Positions 32,600 to 41,881 of a DNA stretch of 41,906 nt are shown here, one piece after another. The notes under the pieces were generated by a model that was not told the origin of the DNA, did no database searches, and saw nothing but the letters and a program-made list of their open reading frames with translations. This DNA is from a virus: IMG/VR virus record IMGVR_UViG_3300046674_000102, positions 1-41,906 of that record. One strand, 5' to 3'. Made by a program: the position numbers and the translations under genes. Positions within the stretch are counted from its first letter, which is position 1; each line of letters opens with the position of its first letter.

Positions 32600-33469
32600 T
32601 TACCCCTTCGGCACCTTGAGCGCATCCCACGACGTCTTCCCAGGCCATCCGTCAATGTCGCTCCCGGACCAGCCCAGGTGATGCCGCGCGCTGTACGCCT
32701 TCTGCCACCAGGCAAACGCCTTGCGGTCAGCGTCAGTCCACTGGGGACCGGGACCCTTCGCATAGCCGCCGAAGCCTTCGGCCACCAGGCGCTTGCCCAT
32801 GCGAGTGATCAGCGCAGAGTTGGGGTTGTTCTTGAAGTAGGCCAGTCCCGGGAAGGGCGCGTACGCCACAGCGGGCTTGGGCTTCGGAGCGCTTGCAACC
32901 GGGGCAGCCGCAAACAGCTTAGCCACGCTGATCGCGCCCGGGTCCCAGTGGTCATTGCCGGGCACGTTGCAGTGCCCGTAATGCCCGCCCTTGCTCAACC
33001 ACACGTCACGGGTCCGCTTCGCGTCGCTGTCAGCGTAGTGGTCAGCCAGCGTACCCATGGGGAAGGCATCCGGCACACCCCACGAACGGATAGCCGCCAT
33101 GAGCGCACGGAAGTTCGGGCCCGGCTTCCAGTAGTCAGTGAACGGGGTACCGGCCTTCGCCAGTACCTCAATCTGAATACACACCCTGCCGGTTCGGTTG
33201 GTACGTGTGGCGCCATCGTTCTTGAGCGCGCGACCAGACTCACTCAGCGGACCGAACTGCCCGATGCGGTCAGTGGTGGGGTCGTACAGGATGTGAGGTT
33301 CAGCGCTGATGCTCCGAAGGTACTTGCCCACAGAGTCGAAGGCAGCGTCACCGGCGCCAGACTCAGTGGTGTGCCAGACGACACGGCCCGGACGCTCAGG
33401 GCTGTCCATGGCCCCGCCAATCGAGCCATCACCCAGGCGCTCAGCACCAGGAATCCAGATAGTTCCCAT
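32600..33469 (-). CDS. Endolysin: N-acetylmuramoyl-L-alanine amidase with cell-wall-binding domain
   Basis: A 289-residue lysin. The N-terminal amidase domain (about 1-180) has the zinc His in VVWHTTESG (His33), and HCNVPGNDHWDPGAI supplies the later His/Asp ligands. An Ala/Pro-rich linker (VASAPKPKPAVAYAPFPG) leads to a C-terminal module (SALITRMGKRLVAEGFGGY, then WTDADRKAFAWWQKAYS and GWPGKTSWDALKVP) of the actinophage peptidoglycan-binding type. ATG 33467-33469 behind AAGGGG. It opens the lysis unit behind two promoter-like motifs. Confidence 0.93.
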   Translation of the reverse strand: MGTIWIPGAERLGDGSIGGAMDSPERPGRVVWHTTESGAGDAAFDSVGKYLRSISAEPHILYDPTTDRIGQFGPLSESGRALKNDGATRTNRTGRVCIQIEVLAKAGTPFTDYWKPGPNFRALMAAIRSWGVPDAFPMGTLADHYADSDAKRTRDVWLSKGGHYGHCNVPGNDHWDPGAISVAKLFAAAPVASAPKPKPAVAYAPFPGLAYFKNNPNSALITRMGKRLVAEGFGGYAKGPGPQWTDADRKAFAWWQKAYSARHHLGWSGSDIDGWPGKTSWDALKVPKG

Positions 33470-33507
33470 GCGTTCCCCTTACTTCGAAAATGGGTCTTCC
33501 CAGTGGG

Positions 33508-33548
33508 TCTAGTGAGTCGAATGACCTTGATCTAGGGAGTAGAAAGCC
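33508..33548 (-). promoter_or_regulatory. Pair of promoter-like motifs for the lysis genes
   Basis: Copies at 33508-33525 (GTCATTCGACTCACTAGA) and 33531-33548 (GGCTTTCTACTCCCTAGA), spaced 23 bp, lie 40-80 bp upstream of the endolysin. The upstream copy overlaps the terminator of the tail operon. Confidence 0.7.
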
Positions 33549-33566
33549 CCCGGGGGCGCCGGGGGC
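33546..33566 (-). terminator. Terminator of the tail-gene operon
   Basis: A GC-rich stem (gccccc/gggggc) is followed on the minus strand by TTTC. It lies between the receptor-binding gene stop (33589) and the lysis promoters. Confidence 0.78.
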
Positions 33567-33587
33567 ACATACGAATATTCGGAGGTG
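33566..33587. promoter_or_regulatory. 22-bp palindrome, copy 9 (end of the tail operon)
   Basis: CACATACGAA, centre TA, TTCGGAGGTG. It sits immediately after the stop of the last tail gene. Confidence 0.72.
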
Positions 33588-33588
33588 G

Positions 33589-34221
33589 CTACAGCGACGC
33601 GAAGCATCCGTTGAAGCCGACCCATGCGGGCAGGTTCGAGGGAGTGCTGATGCCGTACAGGCGTAGCCACCCGTCCGTAGTGACGTCCATCTTCAGTGCG
33701 ATACGCGCTGAGCCAACGTCAGAGCACGGGACCAGGATGGTTCGCAGCGAAGAGGGCCGGGCGTTCGCCGGAAGCGCCGTAGCGTTCAGCGTGTAGTACG
33801 AGGGGATGGCGCCGCTGTACCCGTTGCGGGCAAGTCCGCCACGGAACATGATGGCGTCTTCTCCGAAGAGGTTGACCACGCGGTACTGAAAGGTCCCCTG
33901 AGAGTTGCCGTTCTGGGCCCACCCGGGCCAGTCGTCAACGGCAGCCGGCGGACTAATGGTCTTCCATGTGTTCGCACCGAACGCAAAGGAGACCCAGGCG
34001 GTACCGTCATAGACCTCAAGGCGCCCAACATCCTTGAGCCATGTGACCATGCCGGCCTTAGGCGTTGTGATAGTGGCGCCACGGACGATGCCAGAAGCGA
34101 AGGTCATGACCACCTTCGGCGTGAGCCCGTCAACTAGACCCTGCCCTAGCGTCTGGGCGTTGGGCTTGTCCGTCAGCGTCGAGTACTGGATACCCTGGCC
34201 GTAGGAATCGGTTAGAGGCAT
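33589..34221 (-). CDS. Putative tail fibre / receptor-binding protein
   Basis: A 210-residue protein, last gene of the tail operon. The N-terminal part (DSYGQGIQYSTLTDKPNAQT) looks like a tail-attachment segment. The middle TWLKDVGRLEVYDGTAWVSF is a short repeat common in actinophage tail proteins. The C-terminal part is strand- and aromatic-rich (GWLRLYGISTPSNLPAWVGF). It likely contacts the host surface. ATG 34219-34221. Confidence 0.72.
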   Translation of the reverse strand: MPLTDSYGQGIQYSTLTDKPNAQTLGQGLVDGLTPKVVMTFASGIVRGATITTPKAGMVTWLKDVGRLEVYDGTAWVSFAFGANTWKTISPPAAVDDWPGWAQNGNSQGTFQYRVVNLFGEDAIMFRGGLARNGYSGAIPSYYTLNATALPANARPSSLRTILVPCSDVGSARIALKMDVTTDGWLRLYGISTPSNLPAWVGFNGCFASL

Positions 34222-34233
34222 GGGTGGGACTCC

Positions 34234-34758
34234 TTAGTTGGTTGCGGCTATCCATGCGACCGGAAGGCTGACCCAGTCAACGGCAGGTGCAGCCGCATCG
34301 GACGTCAGGACAAAGAGAGTGAAGCCCGTAGTAGTCGCGTTGATGGCGCGGGCTGTGAACCAGCGGGCACTACCGGACCCGGACGCGATGCTGGCCACCA
34401 CGTTGGGTGTGCTGGCAAAGGGGCGCGTAAACGTGACTGTCACGCTGGTACTGGTGGCGGCAGTAAAGCTGACGCTCACGGTGCCGGACAGCATGCGTGG
34501 GGCGCTATGGGTCCTCAGCGCACCTACACAGATCCATCCGCCGGCGGTGCGCAGAAGTTCAACAGAGTCACCCACGGTGGGTGTCAGGTAGCTGGACAGC
34601 AGACGCACAGACGGGTAGGTGTCCCCCGTTCTTGTGCAATCCACCGTGCCATCAGAGTTGATGACGCTTACCGTTGCCATGAGCGCGTTGTTCTCAAGGG
34701 CGCCGGACCTCTTCACAGCGTCTACGGATGCACTGAGAAGGTTGTCAATGCCGGCCAT
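34234..34758 (-). CDS. Minor tail protein with H-type lectin-like domain
   Basis: A 174-residue protein. The N-terminal half (MAGIDNLLSASVDAVKRSGA, then ATVSVINSDGTVDCTRTGDT) resembles baseplate or hub proteins. The C-terminal half (VTFTRPFASTPNVVASIASG, then FTARAINATTTGFTLFV) has the form of an H-type lectin-like carbohydrate-binding beta-sandwich, seen in phage tails. The ATG overlaps the previous TGA (TGATG). Confidence 0.75.
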   Translation of the reverse strand: MAGIDNLLSASVDAVKRSGALENNALMATVSVINSDGTVDCTRTGDTYPSVRLLSSYLTPTVGDSVELLRTAGGWICVGALRTHSAPRMLSGTVSVSFTAATSTSVTVTFTRPFASTPNVVASIASGSGSARWFTARAINATTTGFTLFVLTSDAAAPAVDWVSLPVAWIAATN

Positions 34759-35879
34759 CAGGAATCGTCCGCCTTCCCGCTCATGGTGTTGATGTTGAAG
34801 TTGCCGCCAACGGTCAGCGGGATGTCAAAGCTGTGAGCGATGTGAAGCTCAGGCAGGGCGGCTGCCCCGTAGTCCACGCGGATGCAGTCGCCAGCGTCCA
34901 GCGCCGGGTTAGGTACCGACTCAAGCTCAACGGTGCGGTTGGGTGCCCGGTACTTCGCCAGAAGGGCAGCGGCCATGGCGTTCGCCTGGCCCGTAGTGGT
35001 CACCAGGGAAGAGCTGACAACCTTCGTCACCTTGCCGAACGGGCCTCCGTAGTACAGCGGGTCACTGGTGTTCGTGATGGTCGCGACTCCCTGGACGGGT
35101 GGCGCATTGTCGGATGAGTTTTCCCCTGTGACCACCACGCGGTTGTAGACCCCGCTTGCGGACAACGACATTGACGCGCTGACCATGACGCCACCTTCGC
35201 CGGCCGTAACCTCCCAGACGGGCGACAGAGACGAACTGGTCGGGTCAGGAACATCCACCAGCCGGAAGGAGCCATTGGCGTCAGCGAACAGCTCGCAGCC
35301 CACGGAGTCAGCCACTTCACGGAAGCTGGTCCATGCGTCTGTGCGCGCATCCCAGGTCTTCGTTGCCAGCGCCGTGGTCGCTCCCAGCGTGGACGCGTTG
35401 ACGAAGGATGCACCCGGGGCAATGGCCGGAATCTTGGCAGCCAGGAAGGCGGCAGCGTTCGCATATCCCTTCGTGCTGGTGGCGTTGTCCCACAGGTAGC
35501 GCTTGAACAGGATCTCAAGGCCACTGGCCGTGATGGTCAGGGGGCCCGTGTGGATGTCTCCGCTGATGTCTGTTATCACGAAGGTGCCGGCGGGAACGCG
35601 TTCAACACTTCCGTCTAGGTACTTGACGCCAGCCTCAACGTAGATGCGCTGGCCGTAGACAGCGAACTTGTCCGTGGCGCTGACCGGGAACTCACTGGGA
35701 CTGGCAACGGAAAGGGACAGCGACCGACGTACGTCACTGCCCCTATCCACCTTCACGGCCCCATCCGTAAAAGCAATGTCTTCAGCGACTATCGCGCCGC
35801 TGTAAAGGACGTTCACCTTTACGGATAGGCCGTGATCCGTAGTGAGTGCCGGAGCCCACTTGGAGCTAACCGACTGCAT
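34758..35879 (-). CDS. Minor tail protein (tail hub or baseplate type)
   Basis: A 373-residue protein. Segments such as RSLSLSVASPSEFPV, YGQRIYVEAGVKYLDGSVER with VPAGTFVITDISGD, and SFREVADSVGCELFADANGS are characteristic of a widespread actinophage minor tail family located after the distal tail protein and likely part of the tail tip hub. ATG 35877-35879, three bases after the previous stop. Confidence 0.82.
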   Translation of the reverse strand: MQSVSSKWAPALTTDHGLSVKVNVLYSGAIVAEDIAFTDGAVKVDRGSDVRRSLSLSVASPSEFPVSATDKFAVYGQRIYVEAGVKYLDGSVERVPAGTFVITDISGDIHTGPLTITASGLEILFKRYLWDNATSTKGYANAAAFLAAKIPAIAPGASFVNASTLGATTALATKTWDARTDAWTSFREVADSVGCELFADANGSFRLVDVPDPTSSSLSPVWEVTAGEGGVMVSASMSLSASGVYNRVVVTGENSSDNAPPVQGVATITNTSDPLYYGGPFGKVTKVVSSSLVTTTGQANAMAAALLAKYRAPNRTVELESVPNPALDAGDCIRVDYGAAALPELHIAHSFDIPLTVGGNFNINTMSGKADDS

Positions 35880-35882
35880 GCA

Positions 35883-38168
35883 CTATCCCTCCGTAAGGAC
35901 GTCAGCCCACGTGGCGTGAGCGTTGAACAGGTCTTCCCACGTCGGGTAAGCCACGTTGCTCAAGATGGTCTGCCACGTGCTGCCGGCGGAGCCCTGTAGC
36001 CCACCGTCAGGCCGGTCAACCTCAGTGATTGCCAGCGTCCAACGCCAGCCGGGTTGACGGGCATCCGGGTCCAGCGGGTCACAGTCCGCGTCACCAACGG
36101 ACACGTACAGGTTTGCGTCAATGCCGTACCCGGGCATGGCTTGAATCAGGGCAGCCGTGCCGGCGTCAAGCAGTGAGTCAAACAGCGCGTTGTCTTCCGG
36201 GTCCCAGATGAGAACCGTGATGCTGGACTGGCGCCCTGCCCGCGCGCTGGTGACGTGGACGGGGTTCTTCCGGCCGACGATGTCATAGCGGTTGTTACGC
36301 GCTGCCCGGGTCCACTTCAAGGGCGCTTCCATCTGAACAGTGGTGTTCATAGCGGGCATGCCGGGCGACTTGAACCAGACATAGTCGCCATCAGCCAGGA
36401 CCGGCGCGTCAATGGTCTGAGTGAATAGGCGTGTCCCCTGGGTCGCACCGTTCCACCACGTGATTGCGTACCAGACACGAGAGCCTAGCGGCGCTTCGTA
36501 GTCCTCAACCAGCATGGGTGCCGGAGAATAGGGCGCCTTGTTGTAGACGTTTCCGTATCCCCTCAGGAACACCTTGCGCCCATTGTCATCAACGCGCTCA
36601 ATGGTCACCGCAGTAGCGGCAGCCTGAATCGAACCAACGTCCAGCCGGACCATGCCCAGGGAGTTGTTGACGGTCAGCGTGTACTCAGCGGTTGCCGGCT
36701 GAAAGTGAATGTTGTCGAATGCCCAGAAGTCAAGCAACGGGCTAGTGCAATCAGCTTCAAACCCCACTTGAGCATAGGCAGCGCCAACGGGCGCAGTACG
36801 CGTCTCAGAGACGATGTGCGCGCTGTAAGAGCCGGTCGCATCGCGGGGGTAGAACTGGTCAGGGTTGTCCGTCCGGAACAGCGTTCCCGCACTGTCAAAC
36901 CAGTTGACCCACACTCGCATTGCGCTGGTAATCGACTGGACAGCGTCCGTGGAATGGCGCCATCCCGTAGCACGCACCACGTAGGTGGTTCCCGGGGTCA
37001 CCGGTATGAGCCGGTCAAGTTGCCCGCTGACCATGCCCGGCACCGTAGCCGTCGCCTTGAGCATGTAGAAGCCATCAGTGATGGAGCTGGTCAGGTAGAA
37101 GCGACTCAGCGTGGCATTCGTCACCGTCCATGAGGGGCTAGGGAGCATTTCCGTAGACCACTCATTGAGCGTCAGAAGGTTAGCCGGGTCATTCTGCGAA
37201 GGCCGGAAGGTGACGTCATCAACGTAGACCTGCTGCCCCACGGCAGTGGAATTCCAGCGCACGAAGAACTTCGCCTGAGTGGCACCAGTAGGCGCAACAC
37301 CAACAACAGCCTGCCGGTCATTTGCGGCAGTGGCCATGGCCGTAGCCTGAGCCGAAGTGGTGCTCAGCAGCGTGCCGCCGGCGTTGTACCAACGGATTTC
37401 ACTGGTAACCGTGTGCGCTTCATTCGGCGTTCGAACCAAGGCGTACGCTGAATACTCCGTGCCAGCGGTGACCGGGACGAAGGCGCTCAGCCCAACGTCG
37501 ACTGTGGCGATAGCCGTACTAGTGGCCCTGAGCACGGAGTAGCCGGCAGTGCCGTAGCCACCAGGCGTGAAGTCTGTGGCGAACCGGTCAAGGGTCGCAC
37601 TAGTGGCAGTCCAGCCGGAAACGTCGTTTTCCATGCTGGACACGTTCGGAGTAAGCAACTGCCCCGTCAGCATGGGGAAGTCAGCCGCGTATACGTCATC
37701 AATGTTGACGTACTCAGCAGCGGTCATGTTGGTCACGGTCAGCTTCGCCGTTGCAGACTTAGCCCCAACGGGTGCCTTGCCGCTGGTCACCACGTAGTTG
37801 TTGGGTTGCCATCCGACCGTGATACCCAGGTTAAGGGAGAAGTCGACAGTTCCCAGGGCGGTACCCCCGGACGTGGCGTCATACCAGGTGATTCGGCCGG
37901 TCGCTACCTTCGCCGCGTTGGTGGCGCTCATCACGCGAATGGGAATGCGCACCACGTACCAGTGAGACTCAGTCACCAGGAATCGGGGGCTGATGGACTC
38001 AATAGACCCGGCGGCAGTAGCCAGGATCTTCGTTGATGGCGTGGTGGTCAGATACTCACCCGTGGAAATGGACACCACGGTATTGGCCGTGTTCTGGTTC
38101 CACGCTGTGGTGCTGCCATCAAACGTGCTGCCGTTGACGGGCAGTAGGTTTGCGTTGGTGTAAGGCAC
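35883..38168 (-). CDS. Large minor tail protein with tandem carbohydrate-binding-like modules
   Basis: A 761-residue protein. The start GTG 38166-38168 is preferred because GGAAGAGGGA precedes it; the longer frame begins inside palindrome copy 10. Three modules of about 150-180 residues fill the first 500 residues. Each begins NLL or a similar turn and ends in an APVGAxxA...V(D/N)DV-type strand (TGKAPVGAKSATAKLTV, VGVAPTGATQAKFFVRW, RTAPVGAAYAQVGFEAD), a CBM4/9-like jelly-roll pattern. The last 260 residues look like a distal tail protein (WTRAARNNRYDIVGRKNPVH, ending NAHATWADVLTEG). A tail tip with built-in sugar-binding arms is likely. Confidence 0.82.
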   Translation of the reverse strand: MPYTNANLLPVNGSTFDGSTTAWNQNTANTVVSISTGEYLTTTPSTKILATAAGSIESISPRFLVTESHWYVVRIPIRVMSATNAAKVATGRITWYDATSGGTALGTVDFSLNLGITVGWQPNNYVVTSGKAPVGAKSATAKLTVTNMTAAEYVNIDDVYAADFPMLTGQLLTPNVSSMENDVSGWTATSATLDRFATDFTPGGYGTAGYSVLRATSTAIATVDVGLSAFVPVTAGTEYSAYALVRTPNEAHTVTSEIRWYNAGGTLLSTTSAQATAMATAANDRQAVVGVAPTGATQAKFFVRWNSTAVGQQVYVDDVTFRPSQNDPANLLTLNEWSTEMLPSPSWTVTNATLSRFYLTSSITDGFYMLKATATVPGMVSGQLDRLIPVTPGTTYVVRATGWRHSTDAVQSITSAMRVWVNWFDSAGTLFRTDNPDQFYPRDATGSYSAHIVSETRTAPVGAAYAQVGFEADCTSPLLDFWAFDNIHFQPATAEYTLTVNNSLGMVRLDVGSIQAAATAVTIERVDDNGRKVFLRGYGNVYNKAPYSPAPMLVEDYEAPLGSRVWYAITWWNGATQGTRLFTQTIDAPVLADGDYVWFKSPGMPAMNTTVQMEAPLKWTRAARNNRYDIVGRKNPVHVTSARAGRQSSITVLIWDPEDNALFDSLLDAGTAALIQAMPGYGIDANLYVSVGDADCDPLDPDARQPGWRWTLAITEVDRPDGGLQGSAGSTWQTILSNVAYPTWEDLFNAHATWADVLTEG

Positions 38169-38192
38169 ATTCCCTCTTCCGGGTAAGGGGGC

Positions 38193-38214
38193 CACCCCCG
38201 AAAATTCGGAGGTG
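38193..38214. promoter_or_regulatory. 22-bp palindrome, copy 10 (upstream of the large tail protein)
   Basis: CACCCCCGAA, centre AA, TTCGGAGGTG, framed by GGGGC and GACCCC. It lies 25 bp upstream of the chosen GTG start. Confidence 0.78.
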
Positions 38215-38227
38215 ACCCCGCAACTGA

Positions 38228-38428
38228 CTAGGCGCCAACGGGCTCTTCGTAACCCCCATCGGAGCCCACGTCAGTGCCCGGCATGCCGGAGTAGCCTTCA
38301 CTCACACCCGGCGGATATCCGACAACCACCGTGTTGCCGTCATCGTCCGTGCTCTGATCAGTGGCCGGCGTGATTACCGGGTCACCGTTCGGAACGGCAT
38401 CCGCCGGCGCCTCAACGTCATCAGGCAC
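38228..38428 (-). CDS. Small Pro/Asp/Gly-rich protein after the tape measure
   Basis: A 66-residue acidic, low-complexity protein (PDDVEAPADAVPNGDPVI, ending GYEEPVGA). Its GTG start directly abuts the tape-measure TAA. It may be disordered. Role unknown. Confidence 0.65.
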   Translation of the reverse strand: MPDDVEAPADAVPNGDPVITPATDQSTDDDGNTVVVGYPPGVSEGYSGMPGTDVGSDGGYEEPVGA

Positions 38429-41400
38429 TTACATCGTCCTTCCCAGTGATGCCGGACCAGTCAGCCCGGACTCAATGCGCCTGTCAGCGCGACTGTCCAC
38501 GTACGCTTCAAAGGTGCTGCCGCCTGTCACCAGAACCAGGCGGTCACCGTCCTGCAAACCACCCGGGGAACCCTCAGCGCCACGTGCCGCAAGCGTGCTC
38601 AGCACAGACCACTGACCGGCCGTGAAGACCGGCTCAGGCTTGCCGGACGCATTCACGCTGAGCGTTGCACCAGGCTGTAGCCAGCCCCCCGAGTCATAGC
38701 CGCCCGTCCGGTCATACGCCTTGCTCAGGCTGCCATAAGCGCCTAGGGCGTACTTCATGGATGAATAGACGTTGGCCATGGGGTCAGTGGAAACGCCGTA
38801 GGAGAACGGTCCCTTACTGCGGTACTTTCCGGCGTAGTGCTGGAAGGTTCCACGGATGACCTGCATGAGGCCAACGGACGGGTGTCCGGCCTGCCAGTTG
38901 GAGTCCCACTTGTTGACGATGTTCGGATTGCCGCCGGATTCCTGCTGCATACGGCGGAGCGTGCTGTTCGCCAGCGTGGAAGACTGACCCACTTCCCTCA
39001 GCGCACGAAGCACCACAGGGCGCCACTGTTCAACACCCTTAGAGGCGTTGTACTTGACGTGCGGAGCAATCTTCTTGTCCGCTTCCTTCGAGTAACCGAA
39101 GATGGCGTCAATGGCCTTTTCGGGCAAGTGCTTGAGCATCGAACCGAAGCCGTGGTTAAGCCCCGGAATCTTCGACAGAAGCGGGTTGACCACGTGGGTA
39201 AGGCCGGCACGGGCAGAAGCCTCAATCGTGTCCTTGAGCCACGAAGCGCCCTTCTTGATCTTGTCCCATGCCGCTGACCCGGCGCCAGCTACCGTGCTCT
39301 TCGTCCAGTCCCAGGCGTCACCCACCAGGCCACCAATGGAATAGCCGGGTAGCGCGCCGTTCTTGCGCATGTACTCAAGGGGCCCCAGGCCAATCCGGCT
39401 GGTGGCTTCCTTGGGCATGACGTATTCGCCACGGTGGACGACACCAGCCGGGGAATACTTGCCGCCGGCGCCCGTGTAACCGCCTGTGGCGAATCCCTTG
39501 GGGTGCCATTCGGCTAGCTTGGGGGCTCCAAACGCGCTGGCAATCTTGTTCCACGTGCCGACGATCGCACGGTTGTAAATCGTGTTCACCACGAAGGAGA
39601 TAGGCGCCTTGGCAAGATCTTGCAGGACGCTGAATCCCTTACCGGCCATCTTGGCAGCGGACGTGAACGCGTCAACCACCTTCGTCTTGAGCGTGCCCGC
39701 CCATCCTGGAATTGTCTTAGTGAAGAAATCCCGGATTGGGTACAGAGTGCTGCTCTTTATTGCGGCCCACGCGCTAGCCAGCCCTCCCCTGATCTGGTCC
39801 CAGTGCTTGACGATGTAAACCGTTGCCAGCCCGATGGGGCCAGTCAGCGCGCCCAGTATCCATGGCCAATTGGACTTGACCCAGGACACCACAGCGCCGA
39901 ACGCGTTAGGGATCGTCTTAGTAAAGAACGGGACCAGCGTGCCCGTGAACCAGTCGCACACGGCCAGGGCCGCTGACTTGATTCCGTCGAACGCTGCCTG
40001 AACGATGCTCCGGAAGGTCTCAGACTTCTGGTAGGCCACTACGATGCCAGCCACCAGGGCAGCCAGGGCGATTGCCACCAGCACGAAGGGGTTAAGGGCC
40101 ATCACGGCATTGAGTAGCGCCTGAGCGGCTGCCCACCCTTCCGTGACAATCGTGACACCCTTCATCACTGTGGTGGTAATGCCGGTCCAAATGGCCTGAG
40201 CCTTGAGCGCCAGCGCCAGACCAGTCACAGCCACAGCCAGCGAAGCGAAGTACGGGGCATTATCGCTGACGTAGCCGACCAGCTCACTAAACCACTGGAC
40301 ACCCGTCTTGACCGCCGGCACGAAGTACGTGTTGACCGCGCTGCCGACCGTGGTCAGTGCCGGAATCAGGTACTTGCCCATGCTGTCCGTGACGAATTGC
40401 TGGATACGGCGCTTGAAGACCTCTAGCTGATAGCTGGGTCCGCTTCGTAGTGCGTCCCCCATCTTCTTGGCAGACCCACCAACGTCCCCGACTGCCTTAA
40501 CAGCCTTACTGGGGTCGAGCTTGAAGAGGGCCGAACCCAAATCCTCAGCCTGGGTTCCGAAGAGACCAACGGCAGCGGCATTCCGCTTAACCGGGTCCTT
40601 CATTCCCCGAAGCCTGTCAAGTACCTTCTGTAGGCCTTCCTGAGCGCCCTTGCCACCCTTGGCTATCTGCTGTTCCATCTGACCGGCATTCAGCCCCAGT
40701 GCCTTGTAGGCATCCCGGGATGAAGTGCTCATGTCGATAGAGCGGATGGAGAATTCCTTGAGGCTGTCAGCGATGATGTCCGTATCACGGGCACCACCCT
40801 TTAGCCCCTGAGAGAACAGGCCCATGGACGTCTTCGCGTCAAGGCCTAGCTTCTGGAGTTGCCGGGGGTATTCCTGGAAGGTTTCTAGGAGATCTTCCGC
40901 GTTGGGGCCTAGCTTCTGGAAGCCTGTGGTGATGACGTCCAGCGCTTCGCCAGCATTCTTGGCCAGGCCGTTCTTCATCAGCGCTGAAACGGCCTGGGTC
41001 TGCATGCCCATGTCCGTGCCGAAGGTCGACGCAACGTCGCTCATCTTCGTGGCTATGGACTCAAGTTGCTTGTTGGTGGCCTTCGGATCTACCAGGCCAC
41101 CGTTGACAACCGACCGGATGGCTTCTGCGCCCTGTTCGAAGTTCTCAGTGACGCCCTTGCTGTACAGCTTGCCGGCCACAGCGCCATACTTCGCAGCATC
41201 CTTGCCGCTGGCCCCTAGCTGGGCCTGTAGCTTGCTGGTGATGTTCGCCTGGTCGATGGCGTCACCCAGTCCCTTAGCGATGACAGCGCCAGCCGCCACA
41301 GCAGCAACGGCAGCGCCGGCCATCAGCTTGGACTTGAGTCCACCCCCGGCAGCTTGGCCGGCATCAGCGCCAGCGTCACCAGCCGGGCCAACTATCTGCT

Positions 41401-41482
41401 CACGTAGCTGACGCGCAAAGCCCTGAATCTCAGGGACAATCGACACGTAAGCAACGGCAATCTCCGGAGCGCTGCCGCTCAT
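38429..41482 (-). CDS. Tape measure protein with lytic transglycosylase domain
   Basis: A 1017-residue protein that sets tail length. At a typical 1.5 angstrom per residue a tail of about 150 nm is expected. The N-terminal region is alanine/glycine-rich with a helical phage tape-measure core ([16 protein letters not shown], then [20 protein letters not shown]). The middle has strongly hydrophobic helices ([20 protein letters not shown]). The C-terminus has a soluble lytic transglycosylase-like domain with catalytic-Glu motif [12 protein letters not shown] and [13 protein letters not shown], which would open the peptidoglycan during DNA entry. ATG 41480-41482, three bases after the chaperone stop. 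Confidence 0.93.
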   Translation of the reverse strand: MSGSAPEIAVAYVSIVPEIQGFARQLREQIVGPAGDAGADAGQAAGGGLKSKLMAGAAVAAVAAGAVIAKGLGDAIDQANITSKLQAQLGASGKDAAKYGAVAGKLYSKGVTENFEQGAEAIRSVVNGGLVDPKATNKQLESIATKMSDVASTFGTDMGMQTQAVSALMKNGLAKNAGEALDVITTGFQKLGPNAEDLLETFQEYPRQLQKLGLDAKTSMGLFSQGLKGGARDTDIIADSLKEFSIRSIDMSTSSRDAYKALGLNAGQMEQQIAKGGKGAQEGLQKVLDRLRGMKDPVKRNAAAVGLFGTQAEDLGSALFKLDPSKAVKAVGDVGGSAKKMGDALRSGPSYQLEVFKRRIQQFVTDSMGKYLIPALTTVGSAVNTYFVPAVKTGVQWFSELVGYVSDNAPYFASLAVAVTGLALALKAQAIWTGITTTVMKGVTIVTEGWAAAQALLNAVMALNPFVLVAIALAALVAGIVVAYQKSETFRSIVQAAFDGIKSAALAVCDWFTGTLVPFFTKTIPNAFGAVVSWVKSNWPWILGALTGPIGLATVYIVKHWDQIRGGLASAWAAIKSSTLYPIRDFFTKTIPGWAGTLKTKVVDAFTSAAKMAGKGFSVLQDLAKAPISFVVNTIYNRAIVGTWNKIASAFGAPKLAEWHPKGFATGGYTGAGGKYSPAGVVHRGEYVMPKEATSRIGLGPLEYMRKNGALPGYSIGGLVGDAWDWTKSTVAGAGSAAWDKIKKGASWLKDTIEASARAGLTHVVNPLLSKIPGLNHGFGSMLKHLPEKAIDAIFGYSKEADKKIAPHVKYNASKGVEQWRPVVLRALREVGQSSTLANSTLRRMQQESGGNPNIVNKWDSNWQAGHPSVGLMQVIRGTFQHYAGKYRSKGPFSYGVSTDPMANVYSSMKYALGAYGSLSKAYDRTGGYDSGGWLQPGATLSVNASGKPEPVFTAGQWSVLSTLAARGAEGSPGGLQDGDRLVLVTGGSTFEAYVDSRADRRIESGLTGPASLGRTM

Positions 41483-41485
41483 GGA

Positions 41486-41881
41486 TTACCTTCCCTTCGT
41501 GCGTTCCCTGAACGCCATCAGGGCAGCCGCAGTAATCGTGGCCTTCTTGGGCCCATCCATCCCGGGACGCGGGTACGGCTTCGGGGGCTTGCTCTGGTCC
41601 TGGCGCTTGACGTCCTTATTGGCCACAACCCATGTCGTGTACTGGGTCGAGTCAATGAGGTCAGCGATAAGGAAGTCAGTGGTCGTCCACAGCGGCTTAC
41701 CCTTGTTGATTGCCTGCCGTGTCACACTGTCCGGCGGAAGCCCCCATATCAGGACTGACATCTTCCGGGGGCTGATCTTCCGGCGCCAAAGGTCCAGAAG
41801 GTCAACCCCACGGAAGGCTAGGTCAGCCTCAATGGCATCCCCGTGATCACGAATCAGCCCAAGAAGGCTTAGGAGTTTCCC
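41486..41881 (-). CDS. Tail assembly chaperone, frameshift extension (gpT-like)
   Basis: The -1-frame continuation of the gene at 90-344. After the GGGAAAC slip (41875-41881 here) the frame reads LLSLLGLIRDHGDAIEADLA, then FRGVDLLDLWRRKISPRK, and joins the open frame MSVLIWGLPPDSVTRQAINK through to the stop at 41486-41488. The AIEADL...DL.DLW...PRK...L..LPPDS pattern is typical of siphovirus gpT parts. The fusion would be about 212 residues and is made in a minor fraction of translations. It is split only by the contig ends. Confidence 0.85.
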   Translation of the reverse strand, partial: GKLLSLLGLIRDHGDAIEADLAFRGVDLLDLWRRKISPRKMSVLIWGLPPDSVTRQAINKGKPLWTTTDFLIADLIDSTQYTTWVVANKDVKRQDQSKPPKPYPRPGMDGPKKATITAAALMAFRERTKGR

